NCBI GenBank assembly: GCA_031270145.1
Contig: JAISYD010000159.1
Location: 1 to 5,838, forward strand
Length of the DNA: 5,838 bases
Direction: 5' to 3'
Source: Planctomycetota bacterium
Lineage (GTDB): Bacteria > Planctomycetota > SZUA-567
Positions 1 to 5,088 of this stretch are shown piece by piece. The position numbers and the translations under genes were made by a program. The number at the start of each line of letters is the position of its first letter. Positions within the stretch are counted from its first letter, which is position 1. The notes beneath the pieces are model-generated. The model was not told the DNA's origin and made no database searches. It saw only the letters and a program-made list of their open reading frames with translations.

Positions 1-953
1 AGTTTCAGATTGGTGATCAGCTTTTTGAACAACTCGTTGTCGCGGTCCAGTTTCTTGGCAAACTCCTGGCTGGAGAGCAAATCAATGTCGTTTTTGGAGT
101 TTTCCATGAATTTCACGAAGGCCGGACTCTTGGCCGCCTCGGTAAAGGTCTTTTCCAGCCATGCCACGATGTCGGCCGGGGTGCCCAGCGGCACGCCGAA
201 CCCCCTCCAGGTGCCGATGGCGACGTCAAGGCCCAGCTCAATGGCGGTCGGGATCTGGGGAGCGGAGGCCAGGCGCCGCGGCGCCAAGACCGCCAGGGTC
301 TTGAGCTCGCCGGCTTCGATCTGGGAAATCACCTCGGCGTAGCTGGTGGTCACGGCGTCGATATGGCCGCCCAGGAGCGAGGTGATGGCCGGGGCCGCGC
401 CGTCGAAGGGCACATGGATGAACTCCACGCCGGCCGCCTGCTCCAGGCCGGCGGCGGCCAGGTGCCAGATGGCGCCGATGCCGGAATTGCCCACCTGCAG
501 AGGCCTGGTCTTGGCGTCGGCGATTAGATCCGCCAGGGTGTTGTAGGGCGAGGATTTTTGCACCGTCACGGCGCTGTAGGCGGAATTGACCATTATGATG
601 GGTATGAATTTGGTGTGAACGATGTCGCCGCCGGTCCCGGTGTGGGGCAGGGTTACCAGTTCGACCGTCACCATGGTGATGATGTTGCCGTCCGGCTTGG
701 CGTTCTGCCCGTAGGACATGCCGACCGAGCCGCCGCCGCCCGTGCGGTTCTCAACCGCGATGCCCCTGGGAAAGGAGCCTTTCATGGCGTCGGCCAGCGC
801 CCGGCCCACCAAATCGGTGCCGCCGCCGGCGCCGTAGGGTACGATGATGCTGACCGGGCTGTTGGGATAGTCCAGGGCCAGGGCTCCGCCGTCCGGCCCC
901 GCCGCCAGGCCAAGGCAAAGAATCACGGCCGTCAACGCGGTAATTTTCCTCAT
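1..953 (-). CDS. TctC/Bug-family periplasmic solute receptor (3' end cut by window edge)
   Basis: Periplasmic substrate-binding protein of the tripartite tricarboxylate transporter (TTT) type. Such proteins capture a small carboxylate or similar ligand for a TctA/TctB membrane pair. Translating the minus strand from the ATG at 953-951 gives 317 uninterrupted codons to the window edge, close to the family's usual length, so only a few C-terminal residues are missing. Residues 1-26 look like a signal peptide: MRK, then a hydrophobic stretch, then a likely cut after ALA. Family motifs follow: PYGAGGGTD (39-47), VENRTGGGGSVG (67-78), VGNSGIGA (154-161) with a following HLAAAGLEQAAG, and HVPFDGAAPAITSLLGGHIDA (180-200, the conserved ligand-loop region). 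An AAGGAGA at 966-960 sits 6 nt before the ATG and supports this start. TctB and TctA genes may lie past the left edge, although many Bug receptors are orphans. The ligand cannot be told from sequence. Confidence 0.93.
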   Translation of the reverse strand, partial: MRKITALTAVILCLGLAAGPDGGALALDYPNSPVSIIVPYGAGGGTDLVGRALADAMKGSFPRGIAVENRTGGGGSVGMSYGQNAKPDGNIITMVTVELVTLPHTGTGGDIVHTKFIPIIMVNSAYSAVTVQKSSPYNTLADLIADAKTRPLQVGNSGIGAIWHLAAAGLEQAAGVEFIHVPFDGAAPAITSLLGGHIDAVTTSYAEVISQIEAGELKTLAVLAPRRLASAPQIPTAIELGLDVAIGTWRGFGVPLGTPADIVAWLEKTFTEAAKSPAFVKFMENSKNDIDLLSSQEFAKKLDRDNELFKKLITNLK

Positions 954-1028
954 GCTCCGTCTCCTTCCATTCCTCAATATTTTCGGCGCGGCGGCGAAGG
1001 CTGTCCGGCGTCGTGCACCGTCTGGGGC

Positions 1029-1047
1029 GTTGCCCACGGCGGGCAAC
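1029..1047. repeat. 7-bp perfect inverted repeat in the TctC leader
   Basis: GTTGCCC and GGGCAAC face each other across a 5-nt centre (ACGGC on the plus strand). The repeat lies about 75-95 nt upstream of the receptor's start codon and downstream of the predicted promoter. It could be a dimeric-repressor operator or an RNA hairpin in the 5' leader. It has no following U-run on the minus strand, so it is not an obvious intrinsic terminator. The rest of the 954-1221 gap shows no gene and no convincing terminator for the upstream folP operon. Confidence 0.4.
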
Positions 1048-1122
1048 TTCGGCCTTGGCGACTGCCGCCGGGGATGCGGGCGATGTTTCGATGGGGACGA
1101 GACCGTCTAGCGGCTGAAAGCA

Positions 1123-1150
1123 ATCATAGGCGGTTTTCGGATTTTGGCAA
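1123..1150 (-). promoter_or_regulatory. Probable sigma70-type promoter of the TctC-family gene
   Basis: On the minus strand a TTGCCA (-35, 1150-1145; 5 of 6 to TTGACA) is followed after a 16-bp spacer by TATGAT (-10, 1128-1123; 5 of 6 to TATAAT). The predicted start of transcription is near 1116, giving a leader of about 160 nt before the ATG at 953. The location, in the gap behind folP and pointing into the receptor gene, fits an independent promoter. This is a pattern match only, but both boxes and the spacing are good for a GC-rich background. Confidence 0.6.
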
Positions 1151-1221
1151 GCGTTTTTTCGCGCCTGTCCCGCCCTTTGCTCCCAATTGCCGCTCCCTTT
1201 CCCATATAGCCCCGCTCCCAC

Positions 1222-2112
1222 TTACGCCCCCGCCACGCCATTCCGCATGGCGTCGGCCATGCCCACCGCCCGCGCTGTTTCCCCGGCGTCATGGACCCGT
1301 ACGATCCGGGCGCCGTTCCAGGAGGCCAGAACCGCCAGGGCCAGGCTGGCCTCCAGCCGTTCGCCCTGGGGCAGGCCCAGGGCATCCCCGATCAGGCGCT
1401 TGCGGCTGAGGCCGGCCAGCAGGGGGAAGCCCAGCCCGGCCAACTCGCCCAGGCGGAGCAGGAGCTCCCGGTTGTGGGCCAGCGTCTTGCCAAAGCCGAA
1501 GCCGGGATCCAGCCAGATGTCCTCCCGCGCCACGCCGGCCCGGATCGCCGCTTCCGCCCGTTCCAGCAGGAAGTCCCGCGTCTCGGCCACCACGTCGCCG
1601 TAAACCGGCGCCTCCTGCATGGTGCGGGACGGCTCCGGCATGTGCGTCAGCGCCACCTTGGCTCCTTCCCGCGCCGCCAGGGCGGCCATGGCGGGGCTTT
1701 CCGCGCCCCAGCCGCCCCTGAGGGCGGTGATGTCGTTGATGACGTCGGCGCCCTGGGCCAGGACGCGGGCGGCGGTTTCGACATGGTAGGTGTCGACCGA
1801 CACCGGGGCGTCCGACCTGGCCCGGAACAGCGCCACCACGTCGCCGAGGCGGCGGATTTCCAATCCGGCGTCGATGGGCTCGGCGCCCGGCCGGGAACTT
1901 TCGGCCCCGAAGTCGATGAGGTCGGCCCCGGCGTCCAGCATCGCCAGGGCTTGCTCCGCCGCCGCCGCCGGCCGCGGCGCCGGCCGGCCGGCGCCGGAAA
2001 AGGAATCCGGGGTAAGGTTCACCACCCCCATGCTCAGGGTTTTGCCGGCCCGGCAGGATAACCGGCCCCGGCGGAAGCGCCAAGGCGATTCCCGATCCAC
2101 CTCCCGGTTCAC
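1222..2112 (-). CDS. folP: Dihydropteroate synthase (DHPS)
   Basis: Cytoplasmic enzyme of folate synthesis; it condenses 6-hydroxymethyl-7,8-dihydropterin diphosphate with p-aminobenzoate to 7,8-dihydropteroate, the step blocked by sulfonamides. The 296-residue protein is a full-length single-domain TIM barrel. Motifs in order: MGVVNLTPDSFS (28-39, with N32), DFGAESSRPGAEP (67-79, loop 2), SVDT (105-108), NDI (126-128), HMPEPSRTMQ (157-166), DPGFGFGKT (202-210), SRKRLIG (236-242, catalytic-site K238) and RVHD (272-275). The residues equivalent to E. coli N22, D96, N115, D185, K221, R255 and H257 are all present. Loop 2 reads ESSRPG where E. coli has ESTRPG, and loop 1 is followed by a Pro/Ala/Arg-rich stretch (41-52) encoded by a long palindrome. 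The start is GTG (2112-2110), supported by GGAGG 7 nt upstream and only 2 nt after the previous gene's stop, so translation is probably coupled. It is the last gene of the rlmE operon. Confidence 0.97.
   Translation of the reverse strand: MNREVDRESPWRFRRGRLSCRAGKTLSMGVVNLTPDSFSGAGRPAPRPAAAAEQALAMLDAGADLIDFGAESSRPGAEPIDAGLEIRRLGDVVALFRARSDAPVSVDTYHVETAARVLAQGADVINDITALRGGWGAESPAMAALAAREGAKVALTHMPEPSRTMQEAPVYGDVVAETRDFLLERAEAAIRAGVAREDIWLDPGFGFGKTLAHNRELLLRLGELAGLGFPLLAGLSRKRLIGDALGLPQGERLEASLALAVLASWNGARIVRVHDAGETARAVGMADAMRNGVAGA
1975..1996. repeat. 22-bp perfect palindrome inside folP
   Basis: The 20 bases 1976-1995 are GGCGCCGGCC followed directly by its reverse complement GGCCGGCGCC, and the flanking pair C1975/G1996 extends the symmetry to 22 bp with no spacer. 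It is made entirely of G and C and encodes the Gly/Ala/Arg/Pro stretch just after the SFS of DHPS loop 1, a position that tolerates variation. It may simply be a result of GCC/GGC codon bias, but it would form a stable structure in single-stranded DNA or mRNA. Confidence 0.85.
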
Positions 2113-2114
2113 GG

Positions 2115-2822
2115 CTATTCCTCCCGGTAAAGCCGGCCCGGCGGCGGATCCATCCCGTCGCCGTCCGGCAAGGGGTAGGCGGGGGGAAGACCGTCGCCAA
2201 ACCCCACCAGGGCGAGGTCGAGGTCGGCGGTGGCGAAGCGGAGCAGGCCGAAAGGCGCGTCGGAACTGGAAAGGCGGACAAAGCCCCGCTCGTTGTCCCG
2301 GCGGCGGGTTTTAAGGCATTTCAGATCGAGCCGGCCGGCCCGGTGGACCGCCGCCGCGTCGGCTGGCTGCGGCGCCAGGTAATGGAATTCCGCCGCCCCG
2401 GCGGGCGGCGCCAGCGGCAAATCCACCTCGCCGGAGAAGCCGGCGAAAGTCAGCCTGGCCCGGCAGGCCTCCCGGCCGACGCTTAGCGTCTCCAGGCGGA
2501 GCGGCAGGGTCAGCCAAATCGTCGGCGGATCGAAAGCCGATTCCCATTTCTCCGGAGCGGCGCCGTCCGGGGCGGAAGGCTCCGAACCGGGGGCGGCGAG
2601 CGGATTTTCGGCCAGGCTGTTCTCCAGGGGATCGACGGGGAAGGAAATGCGGTATTCCAGCCATTCGCCGGCCCTGGGCGGCCGGCCCGAGCCCGGGACA
2701 AAGACGTCGGGAAGCTCCATGACCACACCGGCCGCCCCTCCCATATCGGCGGCGGGGCGGGACGGGGCGGCGAGGAGGGCCAGCGACAGGATGGCCGGCA
2801 GACGGGAGGTTTTCCGGCTCAC
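2115..2822 (-). CDS. Unrecognised exported protein in the rlmE-folP operon
   Basis: 235 residues from a GTG at 2822-2820; I do not recognise the family. Residues 1-25 look like a signal peptide: SRKTSR, then a hydrophobic PAILSLALLAA, then a cut near PAA. There is no lipobox cysteine, so it is probably a soluble periplasmic or secreted protein. The mature part has a distinctive AGEWLEYRISFP (51-62), a low-complexity Pro/Ala/Ser linker (about 74-91), an apparently beta-rich middle (WLTLPLRLETLSVG, ARLTFAGFSGEVDLPL) and a C-terminal segment SSDAPFGLLRFATADLDLALVGFGDG (186-211). Two cysteines (120 and 169) could form a disulfide. No catalytic motif or further membrane segment is visible. The start shares one base with the rlmE stop (TAGTG), and its own stop is 2 nt before folP. 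It sits where ftsH lies in E. coli but is unrelated to that protease. An open frame upstream of the GTG in the same phase is only rlmE read in another frame. Confidence 0.8.
   Translation of the reverse strand: MSRKTSRLPAILSLALLAAPSRPAADMGGAAGVVMELPDVFVPGSGRPPRAGEWLEYRISFPVDPLENSLAENPLAAPGSEPSAPDGAAPEKWESAFDPPTIWLTLPLRLETLSVGREACRARLTFAGFSGEVDLPLAPPAGAAEFHYLAPQPADAAAVHRAGRLDLKCLKTRRRDNERGFVRLSSSDAPFGLLRFATADLDLALVGFGDGLPPAYPLPDGDGMDPPPGRLYREE
2120..2124 (-). promoter_or_regulatory. Ribosome binding site that fixes the GTG start of folP
   Basis: GGAGG on the minus strand, 7 nt before the GTG at 2112-2110. It lies within the last codons of the preceding gene, so ribosomes finishing that gene release next to it. 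It is the reason for choosing GTG over a later start. Confidence 0.75.
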
Positions 2823-3421
2823 TAGCCCGCCTCCGGGCCGGCGAAGCCCACGCCGACGACATAGGCCTCGATGCTGGCGCTCCGGCAGGCGAGCGGCTTG
2901 CGGAGCCGGACGGCCTGGAAGAACCCCGGCAGCGAGTCCCGGAAAGCCTCGGTTTCCGGGCCGTAAAATATCTTGCAGACGAAATTGCCGCCCCGGCGCA
3001 GGCGGCGGCGGGCCAGGGTCAGGGCGCATTGGCAGAGCTCGAGGCTGCGGGACTGATCCACAATCCGGATGCCGGAGGTGTTGGGAGCCATGTCGCTCAC
3101 CAGGGCGTCGAAGCCGTCCGGCGCCTGGCGGGCGAAATCGTCGTCGCCAAGCTCCCGCGCGTCGCGGAGCAGGAAATGCGCCCGGCCCTTGAATTTTCGA
3201 TGGATCGGCTTGAGATCGATGGCGCAAGCCACCCCTCCCGGGCCAACCGCCTCCAAGATATACTCGGTCCAGGAGCCGGGGCTGGCGCCAAGGTCCAACA
3301 CCTTGCCGCCGGGGCGAAACAGGCCCTCCCGCCGGTCCAGTTCCTCCAGCTTGTAGACCGAGCGGGCCAGCTTCCCCTCGCGTTTGGCTTGCCTGAAGAA
3401 TTTGTCATGCAGTTTCCGCAT
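2822..3421 (-). CDS. rlmE: 23S rRNA (uridine-2'-O)-methyltransferase RlmE/FtsJ family
   Basis: Cytoplasmic SAM-dependent enzyme; the E. coli homologue (RrmJ/FtsJ) methylates the 2'-OH of U2552 in the A-loop of 23S rRNA late in 50S assembly. The 199-residue protein carries the SAM motif VLDLGASPGSWTEY (41-54), an acidic residue after strand 2 (AIDLKP, 67-72) and the SDMAPNTSG motif (109-117). The K-D-K-E catalytic set is complete: K24 (YKLEEL), D110, K150 (VCKIF) and E185 (SIEAYVVG), matching E. coli K38, D124, K164 and E199. The N-terminus is about 14 residues shorter than in E. coli. The ATG at 3421-3419 is the first possible start, because an in-frame TAG lies one codon upstream, yet no good Shine-Dalgarno precedes it. 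Its stop overlaps the next gene's GTG by one base. It leads the operon and its promoter was not identified. Confidence 0.95.
   Translation of the reverse strand: MRKLHDKFFRQAKREGKLARSVYKLEELDRREGLFRPGGKVLDLGASPGSWTEYILEAVGPGGVACAIDLKPIHRKFKGRAHFLLRDARELGDDDFARQAPDGFDALVSDMAPNTSGIRIVDQSRSLELCQCALTLARRRLRRGGNFVCKIFYGPETEAFRDSLPGFFQAVRLRKPLACRSASIEAYVVGVGFAGPEAG
2830..2834 (-). promoter_or_regulatory. Ribosome binding site that fixes the GTG start of the exported-protein gene
   Basis: GGAGG on the minus strand, 7 nt before the GTG at 2822-2820, inside the last codons of rlmE. Together with the signal peptide that begins exactly there, it argues against the longer upstream reading in this frame and against the internal ATG at residue 27. 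Confidence 0.75.
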
Positions 3422-3424
3422 GGG

Positions 3425-3607
3425 CTATTTTTCGCCGAAGCGGGGCCCGGCGTCAAGGGAATCGTCGGAATCGACGCCAACGCCGTCGGATTCGGGCCAA
3501 ACGTCCCGCCTCGAACCATTTCCCAAGATCGGCCAATCGCCAATTCTCCGCGGGCGCGACGAAGAGCAGGAAAACGGCTCTCCGCCGCCCCAGGCGGAAT
3601 CCCCCAT
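3425..3607 (-). CDS. Doubtful 60-residue reading frame just upstream of rlmE
   Basis: An ATG frame of 60 codons whose TAG is 3 nt before the rlmE start. The second half is acidic and Asp/Gly-rich (DVWPESDGVGVDSDDS, about residues 35-50) and uses mostly C- or G-ending codons. The competing minus frame over the same bases is full of arginine CGA/CGT codons and looks spurious. A GGAG lies about 11 nt before the ATG, farther than ideal. I recognise no family. It could be a short leader peptide whose translation delivers ribosomes to rlmE, which lacks its own clear binding site; a decayed gene end; or chance in GC-rich DNA. Confidence 0.2.
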   Translation of the reverse strand: MGDSAWGGGEPFSCSSSRPRRIGDWPILGNGSRRDVWPESDGVGVDSDDSLDAGPRFGEK

Positions 3608-3842
3608 GCCCGATATCGCTCCGGATTCGGGTCATCCCCATGAAGCCGCCGGCGGCCATGGTTTTGTCGCGAACGTCATTTCCAAAATCGCCATGTCGGC
3701 GGGGCAGGTCGAGGCGGTCAAGCAACCGACAGGACATTCAAACGCGGCCAGGCGGCGCCTCTTCATCATGTGAGGGTGGAAAAGCAGTCCCTTTTCCGAC
3801 AGAAATGTCATCTTCTCGACAAAATTGAAATTTTTCGTCCGC

Positions 3843-3863
3843 GATTCTTGGCGCGCATGAATC
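3843..3863. promoter_or_regulatory. Possible operator: 21-bp imperfect dyad
   Basis: GATTC and GAATC arms are separated by 11 bp, and two further pairs inside (TG opposite CA) are symmetric, so 7 of 10 positions match across the centre at 3853. The size and shape suit a dimeric helix-turn-helix regulator. It lies in the AT-rich divergent gap. No regulator gene is present in the window to pair with it. Confidence 0.3.
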
Positions 3864-3951
3864 AGGCCCATCCGCAACCGGCAAAAAAATTAACGGAATA
3901 GCGGGGAAAAGTTAAAAATCGCGATTGCGGTGAAAAAAGGCATTGAAATTG

Positions 3952-3965
3952 CTTAAACGTTTTTG
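3952..3965. promoter_or_regulatory. Possible operator centred on AAACGTTT
   Basis: An 8-bp perfect palindrome AAACGTTT (3955-3962) with a central CG sits in a 14-bp imperfect dyad, CTTAAACGTTTTTG. The central CG with A/T arms resembles sites bound by LacI-family regulators, but that is a shape comparison only. It lies about 165 bp upstream of the ABC binding-protein start. Confidence 0.25.
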
Positions 3966-4004
3966 AAGCATTCGGACTCGCGCTTCGCGCGGCTAGGGGA
4001 GCTG

Positions 4005-4040
4005 GCCGCTGAAATCGCTCCGCACGTAAAGGATAGCGGC
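4005..4040 (+). repeat. Inverted repeat in the probable ABC-operon leader
   Basis: GCCGCT (4005-4010) and AGCGGC (4035-4040) are perfect 6-bp complements enclosing 24 nt, about 90 nt upstream of the binding-protein ATG. If transcription starts in the AT-rich part near 3900-3970, this would be a stem in the 5' untranslated region. I see no known riboswitch consensus around it. Confidence 0.3.
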
Positions 4041-4128
4041 GTACCGACATGTTGCGGTTGGGCGTTGCGCAGGGCATCAGGCACTTCCCGTATGGAAGCG
4101 CGCTTTTTATTTTATCTGGGAGAATGCA

Positions 4129-4938
4129 ATGGAAAAAAGCGGAAGCAATGCCAGGGGATTGGCGCGCGCCATCCTTCTTGGCGCGGCGCTGGCCTTACTG
4201 GCGGCCGGCCGGACGCCGGCCGGAGACGCGAAACTCGCCGCAATCGAAGCGGCCAAAACCGTCCGCATCGCCGTGCCTCAGGGTTCCCCGCCGTTCGGCT
4301 TTACCGATTCGGATATGGAGCTGATCGGTTACGACATCGATATGGCCGATCTCATCGCCAAAGGATTAGGCGTGAAACTCGAGTCGGTGCCGGTCACAAG
4401 CACGAATCGCGTTCCCTATCTTTCCTCCGGCAGGGCCGACTTGATTATTTCTTCGCTTGGCAAAAATCCCGAAAGGGAGAAAGTCATCGATTTCACCCAG
4501 GCGTACGCGCCGTTCTACAGCGGCGTCTTCGGCCCCGCCGACATTGCGGTGAAAGGTCCGGGCGACCTTGACGGGAAGACGGTTTCGGTCACCAGGGGAT
4601 CTGTCGAAGATCTCGAGTTGACGAAAATAATCTCCGGTTTGGTCGACATGCGCCGCTTCGAGGACGGAAGCGCGGTTGTGGCGGCCTATCTCTCCGGCCA
4701 GGTGCAGTTGATCGCGGTGGGCAACGTGGTCGCGGGCTCCCTGAACGCCAGGAATCCCGCCAAGCCGCTGGAACCCAAATTCATGATCAAGAATTCTCCC
4801 TGCTATATCGGCCTGCCCCGCGATGAACCGGCCCTGAAAGCCAAATTGAACGCTATTATCGCCGATTTGAAGAAAACCGGGAAAATCGCCGAATTGTGCG
4901 AAAAATGGCTCAATATACCCATGCCCGCGGATTTGTGA
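4129..4938 (+). CDS. Polar amino-acid ABC transporter, periplasmic binding protein
   Basis: Periplasmic receptor of the SBP_bac_3 (HisJ/GlnH/GltI-like) family that delivers an amino acid or related polar compound to an ABC importer. The 269-residue protein starts with a signal peptide: basic residues at 9 and 13, a hydrophobic core 14-26, and a cut probably near TPAG at 29-32. Domain signatures follow: VRIAVPQGSPPFGF (45-58), GYDIDMADLIAKGLG (67-81), YLSSGRADLIIS (97-108), NPEREKVIDFTQAY (113-126) and DLDGKTVSVTRGSVED (146-161). R116 occupies the position of the arginine that grips the ligand alpha-carboxylate in HisJ (R77). The start is supported by GGAGA at 4119-4123, 5 nt before the ATG. 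Two permease genes follow, separated by a 150-nt spacer with a hairpin. The exact ligand (glutamate/glutamine, histidine, arginine or another) cannot be decided from sequence. Confidence 0.93.
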   Translation: MEKSGSNARGLARAILLGAALALLAAGRTPAGDAKLAAIEAAKTVRIAVPQGSPPFGFTDSDMELIGYDIDMADLIAKGLGVKLESVPVTSTNRVPYLSSGRADLIISSLGKNPEREKVIDFTQAYAPFYSGVFGPADIAVKGPGDLDGKTVSVTRGSVEDLELTKIISGLVDMRRFEDGSAVVAAYLSGQVQLIAVGNVVAGSLNARNPAKPLEPKFMIKNSPCYIGLPRDEPALKAKLNAIIADLKKTGKIAELCEKWLNIPMPADL

Positions 4939-5017
4939 CGCCGTTCCCTCGGGGAAATCCGTCCCGCCGCCATAGGCTTTTGCGCGGCAGCGCCGCCGAA
5001 CGGATTGAACGGCGCGC

Positions 5018-5050
5018 TCGGACGGGACGCCGTTCCGCGGCGCCGTCCGG
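5018..5050 (+). repeat. Strong intercistronic stem-loop between binding protein and permease
   Basis: 5019-5025 (CGGACGG) pairs with 5043-5049 (CCGTCCG), then GA at 5026-5027 bulges, then CGCCG (5028-5032) pairs with CGGCG (5038-5042) around a TTCCG loop. That is 12 Watson-Crick pairs, plus a closing T-G wobble at 5018/5050. No T-run follows, so it is not an intrinsic terminator. It lies 80 nt after the binding-protein stop and 38 nt before the permease start. A smaller stem precedes it (4984-4996, GCGGC-AGC-GCCGC) and an overlapping alternative follows (5048-5061, CGGCG-AATA-CGCCG). In malE-malF-type operons such structures protect the upstream message and raise receptor-to-permease ratios; a similar role here is inference. 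Confidence 0.7.
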
Positions 5051-5088
5051 CGAATACGCCGCGCGCTTCACCTGGTCGGAGGGGAGCA

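Larger units (their letters stand above)
3608..4128. other. Divergent intergenic region without a recognisable gene
   Basis: This stretch separates the minus-strand rlmE operon from the plus-strand ABC operon. The part from about 3770 to 3970 is clearly more AT-rich than its surroundings and probably holds the promoters for both directions, although I find no strong -35/-10 pair. Several short dyads lie there: 3798-3809 (GACA-N4-TGTC), 3821-3834 (AAAATT-N2-AATTTT), 3843-3863, 3917-3926 (AATCGCGATT) and 3952-3965. Nearer the ABC operon are a small hairpin at 3979-3991 (CGCGC-TTC-GCGCG) and a wider one at 4005-4040. Open frames on both strands in this stretch show no family resemblance. Confidence 0.6.

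Noticed and set aside
1151..1162. GCG-TTTTTT-CGC as a terminator for the folP operon
   Set aside because: The stem is only 3 bp and the T-run is in the loop, not after the stem. On the minus strand the run is A, so it cannot serve folP, and the site lies next to the -35 box of the TctC promoter.
558..1409. Long plus-strand open frame opposite the TctC leader and gene
   Set aside because: It spans a clear minus-strand gene and its promoter region, is His/Arg/Pro-rich without any family motif, and is a by-product of GC-rich antisense reading.
1291..2061. 256-codon plus-strand open frame opposite folP
   Set aside because: The minus strand here encodes unmistakable DHPS motifs. The antisense translation is Gln/Gly/Arg-rich and without recognisable domains.
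2823..3227. N-terminal extension of the exported-protein frame to an ATG at 3227
   Set aside because: These bases encode the RlmE SAM motif and catalytic residues in another frame. The signal peptide and GGAGG fix the start at the GTG at 2822.
3449..3478. GGCGTC/GACGCC inverted repeat upstream of rlmE
   Set aside because: Six-base arms around an 18-nt loop are expected by chance in DNA this rich in G and C, and there is no U-run or supporting context.
3453..3877. Two minus-strand open frames of 94 and 81 codons in the divergent gap
   Set aside because: They overlap each other in different frames, have arginine-rich or mixed composition, lack good ribosome binding sites and show no family motif.
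3608..4128. Possible structured RNA (riboswitch, SRP RNA, 6S RNA) in the divergent gap
   Set aside because: I looked for conserved cores and found none. Only short generic stems are present, so no RNA gene is called.
5005..5088. Longer start for permease 1
   Set aside because: It would add an Arg/Pro-rich tail not seen in this family, would run through the strong hairpin, and lacks the good ribosome binding site that precedes 5089.
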